A program made the translations under genes and the position numbers. The notes beneath the pieces are model-generated. The model saw nothing but the letters and a program-made list of their open reading frames with translations. It ran no database searches and was not told where the DNA came from. Source: Anthropogastromicrobium sp050944455 (GTDB taxonomy: Bacteria; Bacillota; Clostridia; Lachnospirales; Lachnospiraceae). From it: 64,000 nucleotides of DNA. Where the stretch lies: positions 62,001 to 126,000 of the forward strand of contig JBMNRC010000003.1 in assembly GCA_050944455.1 (NCBI GenBank), written 5' to 3'. How positions within the stretch are numbered: position 1 is the first letter of the stretch; the number at the start of each line of letters is the position of its first letter. Shown piece by piece: positions 8,956 through 16,432 of this stretch.

Positions 8956-9762
8956 ATGCAGGAACTCCGAACAGCGTTTCCACGGACCATTCCGGTGATG
9001 GCCGGATATATCTTTCTGGGAATAACCTACGGCATCCTGATGGTGACGAACGGTTTTCCTTTCTGGCTTCCCGTTGTCACGGCCATTGTCGTTTACACCG
9101 GCTCCATGGAATTTCTGCTTGTGGAAATCCTGCAGTCGGCATTTAATCCGGTTTCGGCTTTTGTCACCTCGCTGATGGTCGGCGCCAGGCATATCTTCTA
9201 CGGCCTGGCCATGCTGTCGAAATACAGGGGAACCGGGAAGGTGAAGGCATACCTGATTTATGCATTGTCCGATGAAACTTTCGCCGTCAATTATTCGGCG
9301 GAGATACCCGGGGACTGCGATAAATCCCGTTTTTACCTTGCTGTTTCGGCGCTGGACCAGATTTACTGGGTCACAGGTACCGCGCTCGGCGCTTTTTTCG
9401 GTTCGCTGGTTCCGGTCAGCACCAGAGGCCTGGATTTCATCATGACAGCGATGTTTGTATCCATCTTCATGAACCAGTGGGTGAATGACTCGGATCAGCT
9501 CAAAAAGTGGTCGCGGGACTCCGGAAAGAAGATCACAGGGAAGGACTGGCTCGGGGTCCACGGAAGCGAGCTTACGGGAACCGCCGGTTCCGTGCTGTGC
9601 CTTCTGCTTTTCGGGCCGGACCGCTTTATCATCCCGTCCATGATTCTGGTCCTCGCCGCGCTGACTGTCTTCCGGAAGCAGCTCGACCCCGTGAAAACTG
9701 CGGAGAACTTCGGAGGCGGAAAAGCGGCTTCGGCGGAGAACCAGGCGGAAGGAGGAAACTGA
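8956..9762 (+). CDS. azlC: AzlC family branched-chain amino-acid exporter, large subunit
   Basis: Integral membrane protein of 268 residues, the large subunit of AzlCD-type exporters of branched-chain or aromatic amino acids. The family signature TGSMEFLLVE followed by VGARHIFYG lies in the first third, with about seven hydrophobic segments overall. ATG 8956 is chosen because GACTGGAGG precedes it by 5 bases; an earlier in-frame GTG at 8920 has no ribosome site. The gene runs almost directly into azlD (2-base gap). The charged, Ala/Gly-rich C-terminus contains the next gene's ribosome site. The transported substrate cannot be read from sequence. Confidence 0.9.
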   Translation: MQELRTAFPRTIPVMAGYIFLGITYGILMVTNGFPFWLPVVTAIVVYTGSMEFLLVEILQSAFNPVSAFVTSLMVGARHIFYGLAMLSKYRGTGKVKAYLIYALSDETFAVNYSAEIPGDCDKSRFYLAVSALDQIYWVTGTALGAFFGSLVPVSTRGLDFIMTAMFVSIFMNQWVNDSDQLKKWSRDSGKKITGKDWLGVHGSELTGTAGSVLCLLLFGPDRFIIPSMILVLAALTVFRKQLDPVKTAENFGGGKAASAENQAEGGN

Positions 9763-9764
9763 CC

Positions 9765-10106
9765 ATGACCGGAGAGCAGATGTTTGTGACAGTCCTGATG
9801 GCCGCGGCGGGAACTGTGACGACACGGTTCCTGCCGTTCATCCTTTTCCCGGAAGGGAAGGAAGTCCCGCCGTATGTCCGGTATCTCGGGCGGGTGCTGG
9901 GATCCGCCGTTTTCGGCATCCTGGCAGTCTACTGTTTCAGGAACACGGATCTGACGTCTTCGTTTCAGAGCGGAGGAACCCATGGGATTCCGGAGCTGAT
10001 CGGGCTTGCCGCGACCGCCGCGTCATTCCTGTGGAAGAGAAAGATGGCGCTTTCCATGGCTGTCGGCACGGCGGCGTACATGATCGTCCTCAACCTTTTT
10101 TTCTGA
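9765..10106 (+). CDS. azlD: AzlD family branched-chain amino-acid exporter, small subunit
   Basis: 113-residue membrane protein with three to four hydrophobic segments, the usual size for AzlD. The TRFLPFILFPEGKEVPPYVRYLG region is family-typical: the TRF..PF pattern after the first helix and a P-x-Y-V-x-Y-L segment. It starts 2 bases after the azlC stop with GGAGGAAACTGACC upstream, so translation is probably coupled. It should form the export complex with AzlC. Confidence 0.88.
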   Translation: MTGEQMFVTVLMAAAGTVTTRFLPFILFPEGKEVPPYVRYLGRVLGSAVFGILAVYCFRNTDLTSSFQSGGTHGIPELIGLAATAASFLWKRKMALSMAVGTAAYMIVLNLFF

Positions 10107-10163
10107 GTTCTGAATCTGTTTTTCCGGGCAGAGAACCTGGAAAAACCCTATCAGGGGAGGATA

Positions 10164-10235
10164 ATGGGCTGTTTCATCCAGGCAGGCTGCAGCTTTCAGC
10201 GATATCAGGCAGCCGTGAGAAAGGAGGCGTCCTGA
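10164..10235 (+). CDS. Possible 23-residue leader peptide overlapping the lipid kinase start
   Basis: A small open frame begins MGCFIQAGCSF at ATG 10164 with a strong ribosome site GGGGAGG 3-10 bases upstream. It ends in TGATG, sharing the A of the lipid kinase ATG. Its last codons contain the kinase ribosome site (AAAGGAGGCG), so ribosomes on the peptide would cover or unmask that site. There is no homology evidence; it may be chance or a translational-coupling leader. Confidence 0.35.
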   Translation: MGCFIQAGCSFQRYQAAVRKEAS

Positions 10236-11218
10236 TGATTTTCCATGTGATTGTCAACCCCGCGGGAGCATCCGGGAAAACCGGGAAAATCTACCGGCGC
10301 CTGATGCCGTACCTGAAAAAGAGCAGGCACCGTTTCGTCGTGCATCTTTCCTCGGAAGAGAAGGGAATTGAGGAAGTCACGAGAGAGGCGGTACGGGAAG
10401 CCCGGTCCGGTCAGCCTGCAGCCCGAACGAAGAAGGAACCGGTCAACCTTATTGTCCTCGGTGGGGACGGGACGCTCAACGAGGTGATCAACGGGATTGA
10501 TGATTACTCGGACGTCCGCATCGGATTTCTTCCCGCCGGGTCAGGCAACGATCTGGCCCGCAGCCTGAAGCTGCCGAAAAACCTGAAAGCCCTTTCGGAC
10601 CAGATCCTTGAGGGGAGGACCGTTCGGAGGATGGACGTCGGCGAGGTGATCTGCCATGACGCGGGTCAGGAGGCAGACCGCGGCTGGCGCCGCCGTTTCC
10701 TGAGCAGCTGCGGGGTTGGATATGACGCTGCGATCTGCTATTACGCGGGCCGTTCTCCGTTCAAAAAAGTGCTCAACCGCCTGCATCTCGGAAAACTGAT
10801 CTATCTGGTGTACGCCTTCAGGCTGATCTTAAGCTACCCGAACACGGGACAGGTGATCTATGAGTCCGGCAGAGTGCTCGAAACGTTTCCAAACTGCCTG
10901 TTTTCGGTCTACATGAACAACCGGTATGAAGGAGGCGGAATTCAGTTCTGTCCCCATGCGGACAACAGCGACGGCATCCTGGATTACTGCGCGGCCGACC
11001 CGAAACGAAACAGCGAGTTTTTCCTGATCGTTCCGTTTACTTTCAGCGGGAAGAAATACCCGTTTTTTGCGAGGACCATGCACCAGGGGAGAGCCGGGCG
11101 AACTGTGCGGGTGAAGGCGTCGGTTCCCCAGTGGGTGCATACGGACGGCGAAGTGAAGCGCCGTTCGGCGGATCTCACGGTTCGGATCCTGCCGGAGAAG
11201 CTTCAGATGCTGGACTGA
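10235..11218 (+). CDS. Diacylglycerol kinase family lipid kinase (YegS/DgkB-like)
   Basis: Soluble or membrane-associated lipid kinase, 327 residues. The catalytic domain has the nucleotide-binding motif VLGGDGTLNEVINGI at about residues 73-87, then GFLPAGSGNDLARSL. The protein begins with the typical MIFHVIVNPAGASGKTGK strand. In Firmicutes the DgkB branch recycles diacylglycerol left by lipoteichoic-acid synthesis, but YegS-like members have other substrates, so the lipid is not assigned. ATG 10235 is preceded by AAAGGAGGCGTCC and overlaps the stop of a 23-codon frame; the open frame extends further upstream but without homology. Confidence 0.88.
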   Translation: MIFHVIVNPAGASGKTGKIYRRLMPYLKKSRHRFVVHLSSEEKGIEEVTREAVREARSGQPAARTKKEPVNLIVLGGDGTLNEVINGIDDYSDVRIGFLPAGSGNDLARSLKLPKNLKALSDQILEGRTVRRMDVGEVICHDAGQEADRGWRRRFLSSCGVGYDAAICYYAGRSPFKKVLNRLHLGKLIYLVYAFRLILSYPNTGQVIYESGRVLETFPNCLFSVYMNNRYEGGGIQFCPHADNSDGILDYCAADPKRNSEFFLIVPFTFSGKKYPFFARTMHQGRAGRTVRVKASVPQWVHTDGEVKRRSADLTVRILPEKLQMLD

Positions 11219-11351
11219 CCGCGAAACTGTGCCGGCCCGTCCGGGCCTGAACTGAAATTGCCCGGAAGATATCGGGCCGCGGCGGTCAGGCGGCGGATGG
11301 AAAAGACCCCGGCCGGGCAGCGCGCGAAAGCCTGACGCGCGGTGAAAAGTA

Positions 11352-11380
11352 TTCACTTTTCGGGGAGGTTTTGTTATACT
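11352..11380 (+). promoter_or_regulatory. Promoter for the PRTase-like gene
   Basis: TTCACT (11352-11357), a 17-bp spacer and TATACT (11375-11380). A leader of about 30 nt carries GGAAGGAGAGG before ATG 11417. Confidence 0.65.
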
Positions 11381-11416
11381 GGAAACAACTGAATCACGGA
11401 AGGAGAGGTATTCGGT

Positions 11417-12055
11417 ATGGACGAAAAGTATAAAAAAATTGTTACTGCCGGAACGGCAGCTCCGCTCAAGGTGATCAAAGGCCATTTTGCGACAAACCAC
11501 TCGCATATCAATTACTACCTTGACCTGACGACGCTCAAGACCAGGGCCAGCGAGGCGCGCTCCATCGCGGCATCCCTCGCGAAGATGTATCTGTACGGCA
11601 CGACCATCGACACGATTCTCTGCATCGAGGGGATGGAAGTGATCGGCGCGTACCTCGCGGAGGAACTGGTCCAGGCGCATGTGCTCAACACCAACGCCCA
11701 CAAAACGATCTATGTCATCACGCCGGAGTACAACGACAATTCCCAGATCATCGTCCGCGGGAACATCCGCCCGATGATCCGCGGCAAGCATGTCCTGATT
11801 CTCGCCGGCACGGTCACCACCGGAAAATCGGCAAACCGCGCGATGGAAGCGATCGGCTATTATGACGGCATCCTGGCCGGCATTGCGGCGATTTTCACGG
11901 CGATTGACAAAGTCGGGGACGTTCCGGTTCTTTCGGTCTACAGCAAAAAAGACCTGCCGGATTACGGCGACTGGGATTATCACAGCTGCCCGCTGTGCCG
12001 CGCAGGGGTTAAAGTCGACGGCCTGGTCAACGGCTTCGGCTTCTCATTCCTGTAA
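11417..12055 (+). CDS. Phosphoribosyltransferase-like protein with degenerate PRPP loop
   Basis: A 212-residue protein with the type I PRTase fold pattern, closest in feel to orotate phosphoribosyltransferase. N-terminal residues include TNHSHINYYLDLTTLKTR, where OPRTases bind orotate and phosphate. The PRPP loop position (residues about 125-140) reads HVLILAGTVTTGKSANRAM. TTG is kept, but the two acidic residues that bind the ribose hydroxyls are replaced by Ala-Gly. The C-terminus has a CPLC pair. It could be an OPRT variant, a sensor that binds but does not turn over PRPP, or a salvage enzyme; no pyrimidine genes adjoin it. It has its own promoter and terminator, so it is monocistronic. 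Confidence 0.6.
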   Translation: MDEKYKKIVTAGTAAPLKVIKGHFATNHSHINYYLDLTTLKTRASEARSIAASLAKMYLYGTTIDTILCIEGMEVIGAYLAEELVQAHVLNTNAHKTIYVITPEYNDNSQIIVRGNIRPMIRGKHVLILAGTVTTGKSANRAMEAIGYYDGILAGIAAIFTAIDKVGDVPVLSVYSKKDLPDYGDWDYHSCPLCRAGVKVDGLVNGFGFSFL

Positions 12056-12084
12056 TCCTTTCGTACATCTGACCTGATCTGATT

Positions 12085-12127
12085 GTTCCGGCGAGGGCGT
12101 TTCAGACAATGCCGCGCCGGAACTTTT
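12085..12127 (+). terminator. Rho-independent terminator after the PRTase-like gene
   Basis: GTTCCGGCG (12085-12093) pairs perfectly with CGCCGGAAC (12115-12123) and is followed by TTTTGT. Confidence 0.82.
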
Positions 12128-12307
12128 GTGCGGTCCGGATCCGGGCTGTCCCGGGCGACGGTTCGGCGGCAGGGCTCCGGGTTCCGACGGCCGCGGCAGA
12201 CGGAAGTGTCTCCCCGGAGCCGCCTGCCCTGTTCCGCGGGGAGAAAATGATCTGCGGCTGGTTCCGCGGAGGCACTGTCAACCATAGTATCAATACCTTA
12301 CAGCATG

Positions 12308-12334
12308 TTCGGGTGCGATTCCCGAATGAAGGAG
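12308..12334 (+). promoter_or_regulatory. Hairpin abutting the phosphoketolase ribosome site
   Basis: TTCGGG (12308-12313) pairs with CCCGAA (12321-12326), and the Shine-Dalgarno GAAGGAG begins one or two bases later. The 210 nt between the preceding terminator and this point also hold a GC-rich imperfect stem (GGCAGG..GCTCCGG with CCGGAGC..CCTGCC, about 12170-12230). No clear promoter is visible. Confidence 0.4.
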
Positions 12335-12339
12335 ATTTC

Positions 12340-14727
12340 ATGACACAGAACGCTGAAGCTCAGGTATGCGAGGAGAAAGGGCCGATCACGGACGAACTTC
12401 TCACAAAAATGAACGCTTACTGGCGCACGGCCAACTATCTGGCGGCCTGCCAGCTCTACCTGCTGGACAATCCGCTGCTGAAGAAGCCGCTCACCCGCGA
12501 CATGGTCAAAAAGAAGATCGTCGGCCACTGGGGGACGGTTCCCGGCCAGAATTTCGTGTTTACGCACCTGAACCGCGTCATCAAGCGCTACGACCTGGAC
12601 ATGATCCTTCTGTCCGGCCCCGGCCACGGGGGAAACTTTTTTATCGCCAACGACTATATCGACGGCACCTACAGTGAGATCTACCCGAACATCAGCGAGG
12701 ATGAGGAAGGCCTGAAGAAACTATTCAAACAGTTTTCCTTCCCGGGCGGCGTTCCGTCCCACTGCGCGCCGGAGACGCCCGGATCCATCAATGAAGGCGG
12801 TGAGCTCGGCTACTCCATCGCCCACGCTTTCGGCGCCGTGTTCGACAACCCTGACCTGATCGCTTCGGTTATCGTCGGCGACGGCGAAGCCGAGACCGGG
12901 CCTCTGGCTACTTCCTGGCAGAGCAACAAATTCCTGAATCCTGTGCAGGACGGCGCGGTTCTCCCGATTCTCCACCTGAACGGCTATAAGATCGCCAACC
13001 CGACGATCTTCGCGAGAATGTCCCACCAGGAAATCACCGATTTCTTCCACGGCTGCGGCTGGGAGCCGTACTTCGTGGAGGGAGATGACCCGATGGCCAT
13101 GCACCGCAGGATGGCGGAGACCATGGACACGGTGATCGAGAGAATCCTCGCGATCCAGAAGAACGCCCGCGAGAACAGCGACACCACCCGCCCGGTATGG
13201 CCGATGATCGTTCTCCGCACGCCGAAGGGATGGACGGGGCCGAAATTTGTGGACGGCAACAAAATCGAGGGGAATTTCCTGGCGCACCAGGTCCCGATCA
13301 TGATGGACAAGCCCGAGCACACCGCAATCCTGGAGCAGTGGCTGAGAAGCTACAAGCCTGAGGAGCTGTTCACGGAGGACGGAAAGATCCGCCCGGAGAT
13401 CAAAGAACTGGCTCCGAAGGGAGACCGCCGCATCGGCATGAATCCGCACGCGAACGGCGGAAAACTACTCCGCGATCTCCGTATGCCCGACTTCCGCGAC
13501 TACGCTTTCGATATCGGCGGAAAGCATGGGAGCCGCGACGGGCAGGATATGACCGAGCTCGGAAAATTTATCCGCGATATCTTTAAATTGAATGACGGAA
13601 ATTTCCGCATCTTCGGGCCGGATGAGACCAACTCCAACCGGCTCAACGCGGTCTTCGAAGTGCAGAACCGCGACTGGAACTCCGCGCGCACCGATGAGGA
13701 CGATCATCTCGATCCGTACGGCCACGTGATGGACTCCATGCTCTCCGAGCATATGTGCGAAGGCTGGCTGGAGGGTTATCTGCTGACCGGCCGCCACGGC
13801 TTCTTCGCCACCTACGAGGCATTCGCGAGAATCATCGATTCGATGGCCGCGCAGCACGCGAAATGGCTGAAGGTGTGCAATCAGCTTCCGTGGCGCCAGA
13901 AGATCGCCTCCCTCAACCTGATTATGTGCTCCACCGTGTGGCAGCAGGACCACAACGGATTCACGCACCAGGATCCGGGCTTCATGGATCACATCGCAAA
14001 CAAGAAAGCCGACGTCGTCCGCATCTATCTGCCGCCGGATACCAACTGCCTGCTTTCGACGATGGACCACTGCCTGAGAAGCCGCAATTACGTCAACGTC
14101 ATTGTCGCGTCCAAGCACCCCAGGCCGCAGTGGCTGTCCATGCAGGAGGCGGTGAAGCACTGCACGCAGGGCATCGGCATCTGGGAATGGGCTTCGAACG
14201 ACCAGGGCCAAGAGCCGGATATCGTCTTTGCCTGCGCCGGCGAGACGCCCACGCTGGAGGCGCTGGCCGCGGTCTCGATCCTCAATAAAGAGCTGCCGGA
14301 GATAAAAATCCGCTTTATCAATGTCGTGGACCTGTTCAAGCTGCAGCCGGCGAGCGAGCATCCGCACGGCCTGACGGACGAGGAGTACGACATGCTCTTC
14401 ACGAAGGACAAGCCCGTGCTCTTCAATTTCCACGGCTACGCGTCGCTGGTCCATGAGCTGACGTACCGCCGCCACAACAACCGCTGGATGCATGTCAGGG
14501 GCTACAAGGAGGAAGGCACGATCACCACGCCGTTCGATGTCCGCGTGCAGAATGACATCGACCGCTTCCATCTGGTCCAGGAAGCGCTCAAGTTCCTCCC
14601 GCAGCTCGGGAACCGCGGGGCTTACCTGTACCAGAAGATGAGCGACAAACTGGTTGAGCACAAGCAGTACATCGCGGAGTACGGTCAGGATCTCCCGGAG
14701 ATCGTCAACTGGAAGTGGGAGCGCTGA
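12340..14727 (+). CDS. xfp: Xylulose-5-phosphate/fructose-6-phosphate phosphoketolase
   Basis: Thiamine-diphosphate enzyme cleaving xylulose 5-phosphate (or fructose 6-phosphate) with phosphate to acetyl phosphate and glyceraldehyde 3-phosphate (or erythrose 4-phosphate). The 795-residue length matches the family. The N-terminal half has GPGHGG at about residue 94 followed by DGTYSEIYP, SHCAPETPGSINEGGELGY, and the ThDP/Mg site VGDGEAETGP with NGYKIANPT. The C-terminal half includes FTHQDPGFMDHI and YLPPDTNCLLS, also family-typical. ATG 12340 follows GAAGGAG at a good distance; earlier in-frame codons lack a ribosome site and homology. It is probably transcribed alone, giving the cell an acetyl-phosphate/ATP branch for pentoses. 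Confidence 0.96.
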   Translation: MTQNAEAQVCEEKGPITDELLTKMNAYWRTANYLAACQLYLLDNPLLKKPLTRDMVKKKIVGHWGTVPGQNFVFTHLNRVIKRYDLDMILLSGPGHGGNFFIANDYIDGTYSEIYPNISEDEEGLKKLFKQFSFPGGVPSHCAPETPGSINEGGELGYSIAHAFGAVFDNPDLIASVIVGDGEAETGPLATSWQSNKFLNPVQDGAVLPILHLNGYKIANPTIFARMSHQEITDFFHGCGWEPYFVEGDDPMAMHRRMAETMDTVIERILAIQKNARENSDTTRPVWPMIVLRTPKGWTGPKFVDGNKIEGNFLAHQVPIMMDKPEHTAILEQWLRSYKPEELFTEDGKIRPEIKELAPKGDRRIGMNPHANGGKLLRDLRMPDFRDYAFDIGGKHGSRDGQDMTELGKFIRDIFKLNDGNFRIFGPDETNSNRLNAVFEVQNRDWNSARTDEDDHLDPYGHVMDSMLSEHMCEGWLEGYLLTGRHGFFATYEAFARIIDSMAAQHAKWLKVCNQLPWRQKIASLNLIMCSTVWQQDHNGFTHQDPGFMDHIANKKADVVRIYLPPDTNCLLSTMDHCLRSRNYVNVIVASKHPRPQWLSMQEAVKHCTQGIGIWEWASNDQGQEPDIVFACAGETPTLEALAAVSILNKELPEIKIRFINVVDLFKLQPASEHPHGLTDEEYDMLFTKDKPVLFNFHGYASLVHELTYRRHNNRWMHVRGYKEEGTITTPFDVRVQNDIDRFHLVQEALKFLPQLGNRGAYLYQKMSDKLVEHKQYIAEYGQDLPEIVNWKWER

Positions 14728-14802
14728 TCAGAATCCGCTGTCTTTCGCTGAACAAAACGGCAGGAAAACAAAAACCCGGGACAGCGGAGATAACTTGAAA
14801 AA

Positions 14803-14848
14803 CATGTTATAATCTAGACGCCGGAATGCGGAAACGTATTCCGGCGTC
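14803..14848 (+). promoter_or_regulatory. Extended -10 promoter with immediate 5' hairpin, upstream of the MATE gene
   Basis: TGTTATAAT (14805-14813) is an extended -10 element without a good -35. Directly after it, a perfect 11-bp stem GACGCCGGAAT/ATTCCGGCGTC (14817-14827 and 14838-14848) would form the very 5' end of the transcript. The 200-nt leader to ATG 15025 holds further GC-rich hairpins. I recognise no known riboswitch in it. Confidence 0.55.
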
Positions 14849-15024
14849 TTGGCTGTCTGCTCAGCTGCGGACGGCGGAGTACCGGAGACCGGCATCGGCA
14901 GCCGGAATCAGCCGGCAGGCTTTTGCGGCCCGCCGCAGTGAAATGAATGATTGGGAAGCAGTCTTTTGCAGACGCCTGCACGGCAGTCTGTTTCCGGCAA
15001 TGATGGCAGAGGTTTGACAGTCCG

Positions 15025-16383
15025 ATGGCAGAACTTCAGAAAGAAGAGCGAAAGAATTATCTTTTCACCGATGAATATCTCAAAAAACTGATCTGGCCGC
15101 TTGTGCTGGAGCAGCTCCTTTCGGTGACGGTCGGCATGGCGGACACCATGATGGTGTCCAACGTCGGGGAAGCGGCAGTTTCAGGCGTATCCCTGGTCGA
15201 TATGATCAACAACCTGATTTTTGCGGTTTTCTCGGCGCTGGCGACGGGAGGCGCGGTTGTCGCCACCCATTACCTCGGAGCCGGGAAACAGGAGGACGCC
15301 TGCAGGAGCGCCAATCAGCTGCTGCTCACGGTAGCGGCGTCCAGCGTGATTATCACCGCGCTGTCCATGGTTTTCTGCCGTCAGGTTCTCCGGCTTCTGT
15401 TCGGAAAGATCGATGACGACGTCATGGAGAACGCGATGATCTATTTTATGATCTCGGCGCTGTCCTTCCCGTCGCTTGCCATCTACAACGCTGACGCGGC
15501 GCTGTTCCGGTCCATGGGAAACTCCAAAATCACGCTGGTAGTGGCCGCAATCGTCAATGTAGTCAATGTTACCGGAAACGCGATCTGCGTTTTCGGGCTG
15601 CATATGGGGACCGCCGGCGTCGCCGTCCCATCCCTGATTTCCCGCACTCTCGGTGCCGTGATTCTTCATATCCTCCTTCTGAACCGTAATCTGGAAGTTC
15701 ACTATGTGAAGGGATACCGGCCGGATTTTCCGCTGATCAGAAGGATTCTCTACATCGGGGTGCCCAACGGGATTGAAAACGGGATTTTCCAGCTCGGCCG
15801 CGTGCTCGTCGTCAGCATCATCTCCGGTTTCGGAACCGCGCAGATCGCGGCGAACGGGGTGGCCAACAGCCTGGATACCTGCGGCTGCCTGATCGGCTCC
15901 GCGATCAGCCTGGCCATGATCACCGTGATCGGGCAGTGCGTCGGCGCGCAGGATGAGGAGCAGATCAGATATTACACGAAAAAACTGCTTGTGATCGATT
16001 ACATTGCCTCGGCGATTGTGATCGCCGGCATTCTGATCTTCCTGAAGCCGATTCTGAAAATTTACGGGCTTTCCCCCGAGGCGGAGAGGCTCTCCTGGAT
16101 CCTCGTGATGATCCACAACGGCGTGGCCGCATTCCTGTGGCCTCTCGCCTTTGTCCTGCCGAACATGCTCCGCGCCTGCAATGACGTGAAGTTCACAATG
16201 ATCGTTTCCATCGCTTCCATGTTCATTTTCCGCGTCGGGTTCAGCTACGTGATCGGGGTGAACATGGGTATGGGGGTGATCGGCGTCTGGATCGCGATGG
16301 TGATCGACTGGATCTGCCGGATCACTTTCTTTGTCGGAAGGTATCTCAGGGGAACCTGGAAGAAGACCATGCGCAGAATGTGA
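15025..16383 (+). CDS. MATE family multidrug/toxin efflux transporter
   Basis: Inner-membrane antiporter of 452 residues with about twelve hydrophobic segments. Family features include the N-terminal LIWPLVLEQLLSVTVGMADTMMVS, GEAAVSGVSLVDM, and the equivalent second-half repeat GVPNGIENGIFQLGRVLVVS. It belongs to the NorM/DinF superfamily common in Clostridia; the substrate is unknown. ATG 15025 has only a modest ribosome site (GAGGT, 12 bases upstream). The leader is long and structured, so expression may be controlled after initiation. The next gene starts 49 bp downstream without a terminator. Confidence 0.93.
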   Translation: MAELQKEERKNYLFTDEYLKKLIWPLVLEQLLSVTVGMADTMMVSNVGEAAVSGVSLVDMINNLIFAVFSALATGGAVVATHYLGAGKQEDACRSANQLLLTVAASSVIITALSMVFCRQVLRLLFGKIDDDVMENAMIYFMISALSFPSLAIYNADAALFRSMGNSKITLVVAAIVNVVNVTGNAICVFGLHMGTAGVAVPSLISRTLGAVILHILLLNRNLEVHYVKGYRPDFPLIRRILYIGVPNGIENGIFQLGRVLVVSIISGFGTAQIAANGVANSLDTCGCLIGSAISLAMITVIGQCVGAQDEEQIRYYTKKLLVIDYIASAIVIAGILIFLKPILKIYGLSPEAERLSWILVMIHNGVAAFLWPLAFVLPNMLRACNDVKFTMIVSIASMFIFRVGFSYVIGVNMGMGVIGVWIAMVIDWICRITFFVGRYLRGTWKKTMRRM

Positions 16384-16432
16384 GTTCAGTCCGATTATCA
16401 CAACCGGACACGGAAGAGAAAGGATTGGCGGT

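Noticed and set aside
12262..12290. Promoter TTCCGC-17-TAGTAT for phosphoketolase
   Set aside because: The -35 is too poor and the -10 matches only partly; not listed as a feature.
14826..15017. 63-codon frame between xfp and the MATE gene
   Set aside because: It begins within the 5' hairpin, has no ribosome site or homology, and is better explained as leader.
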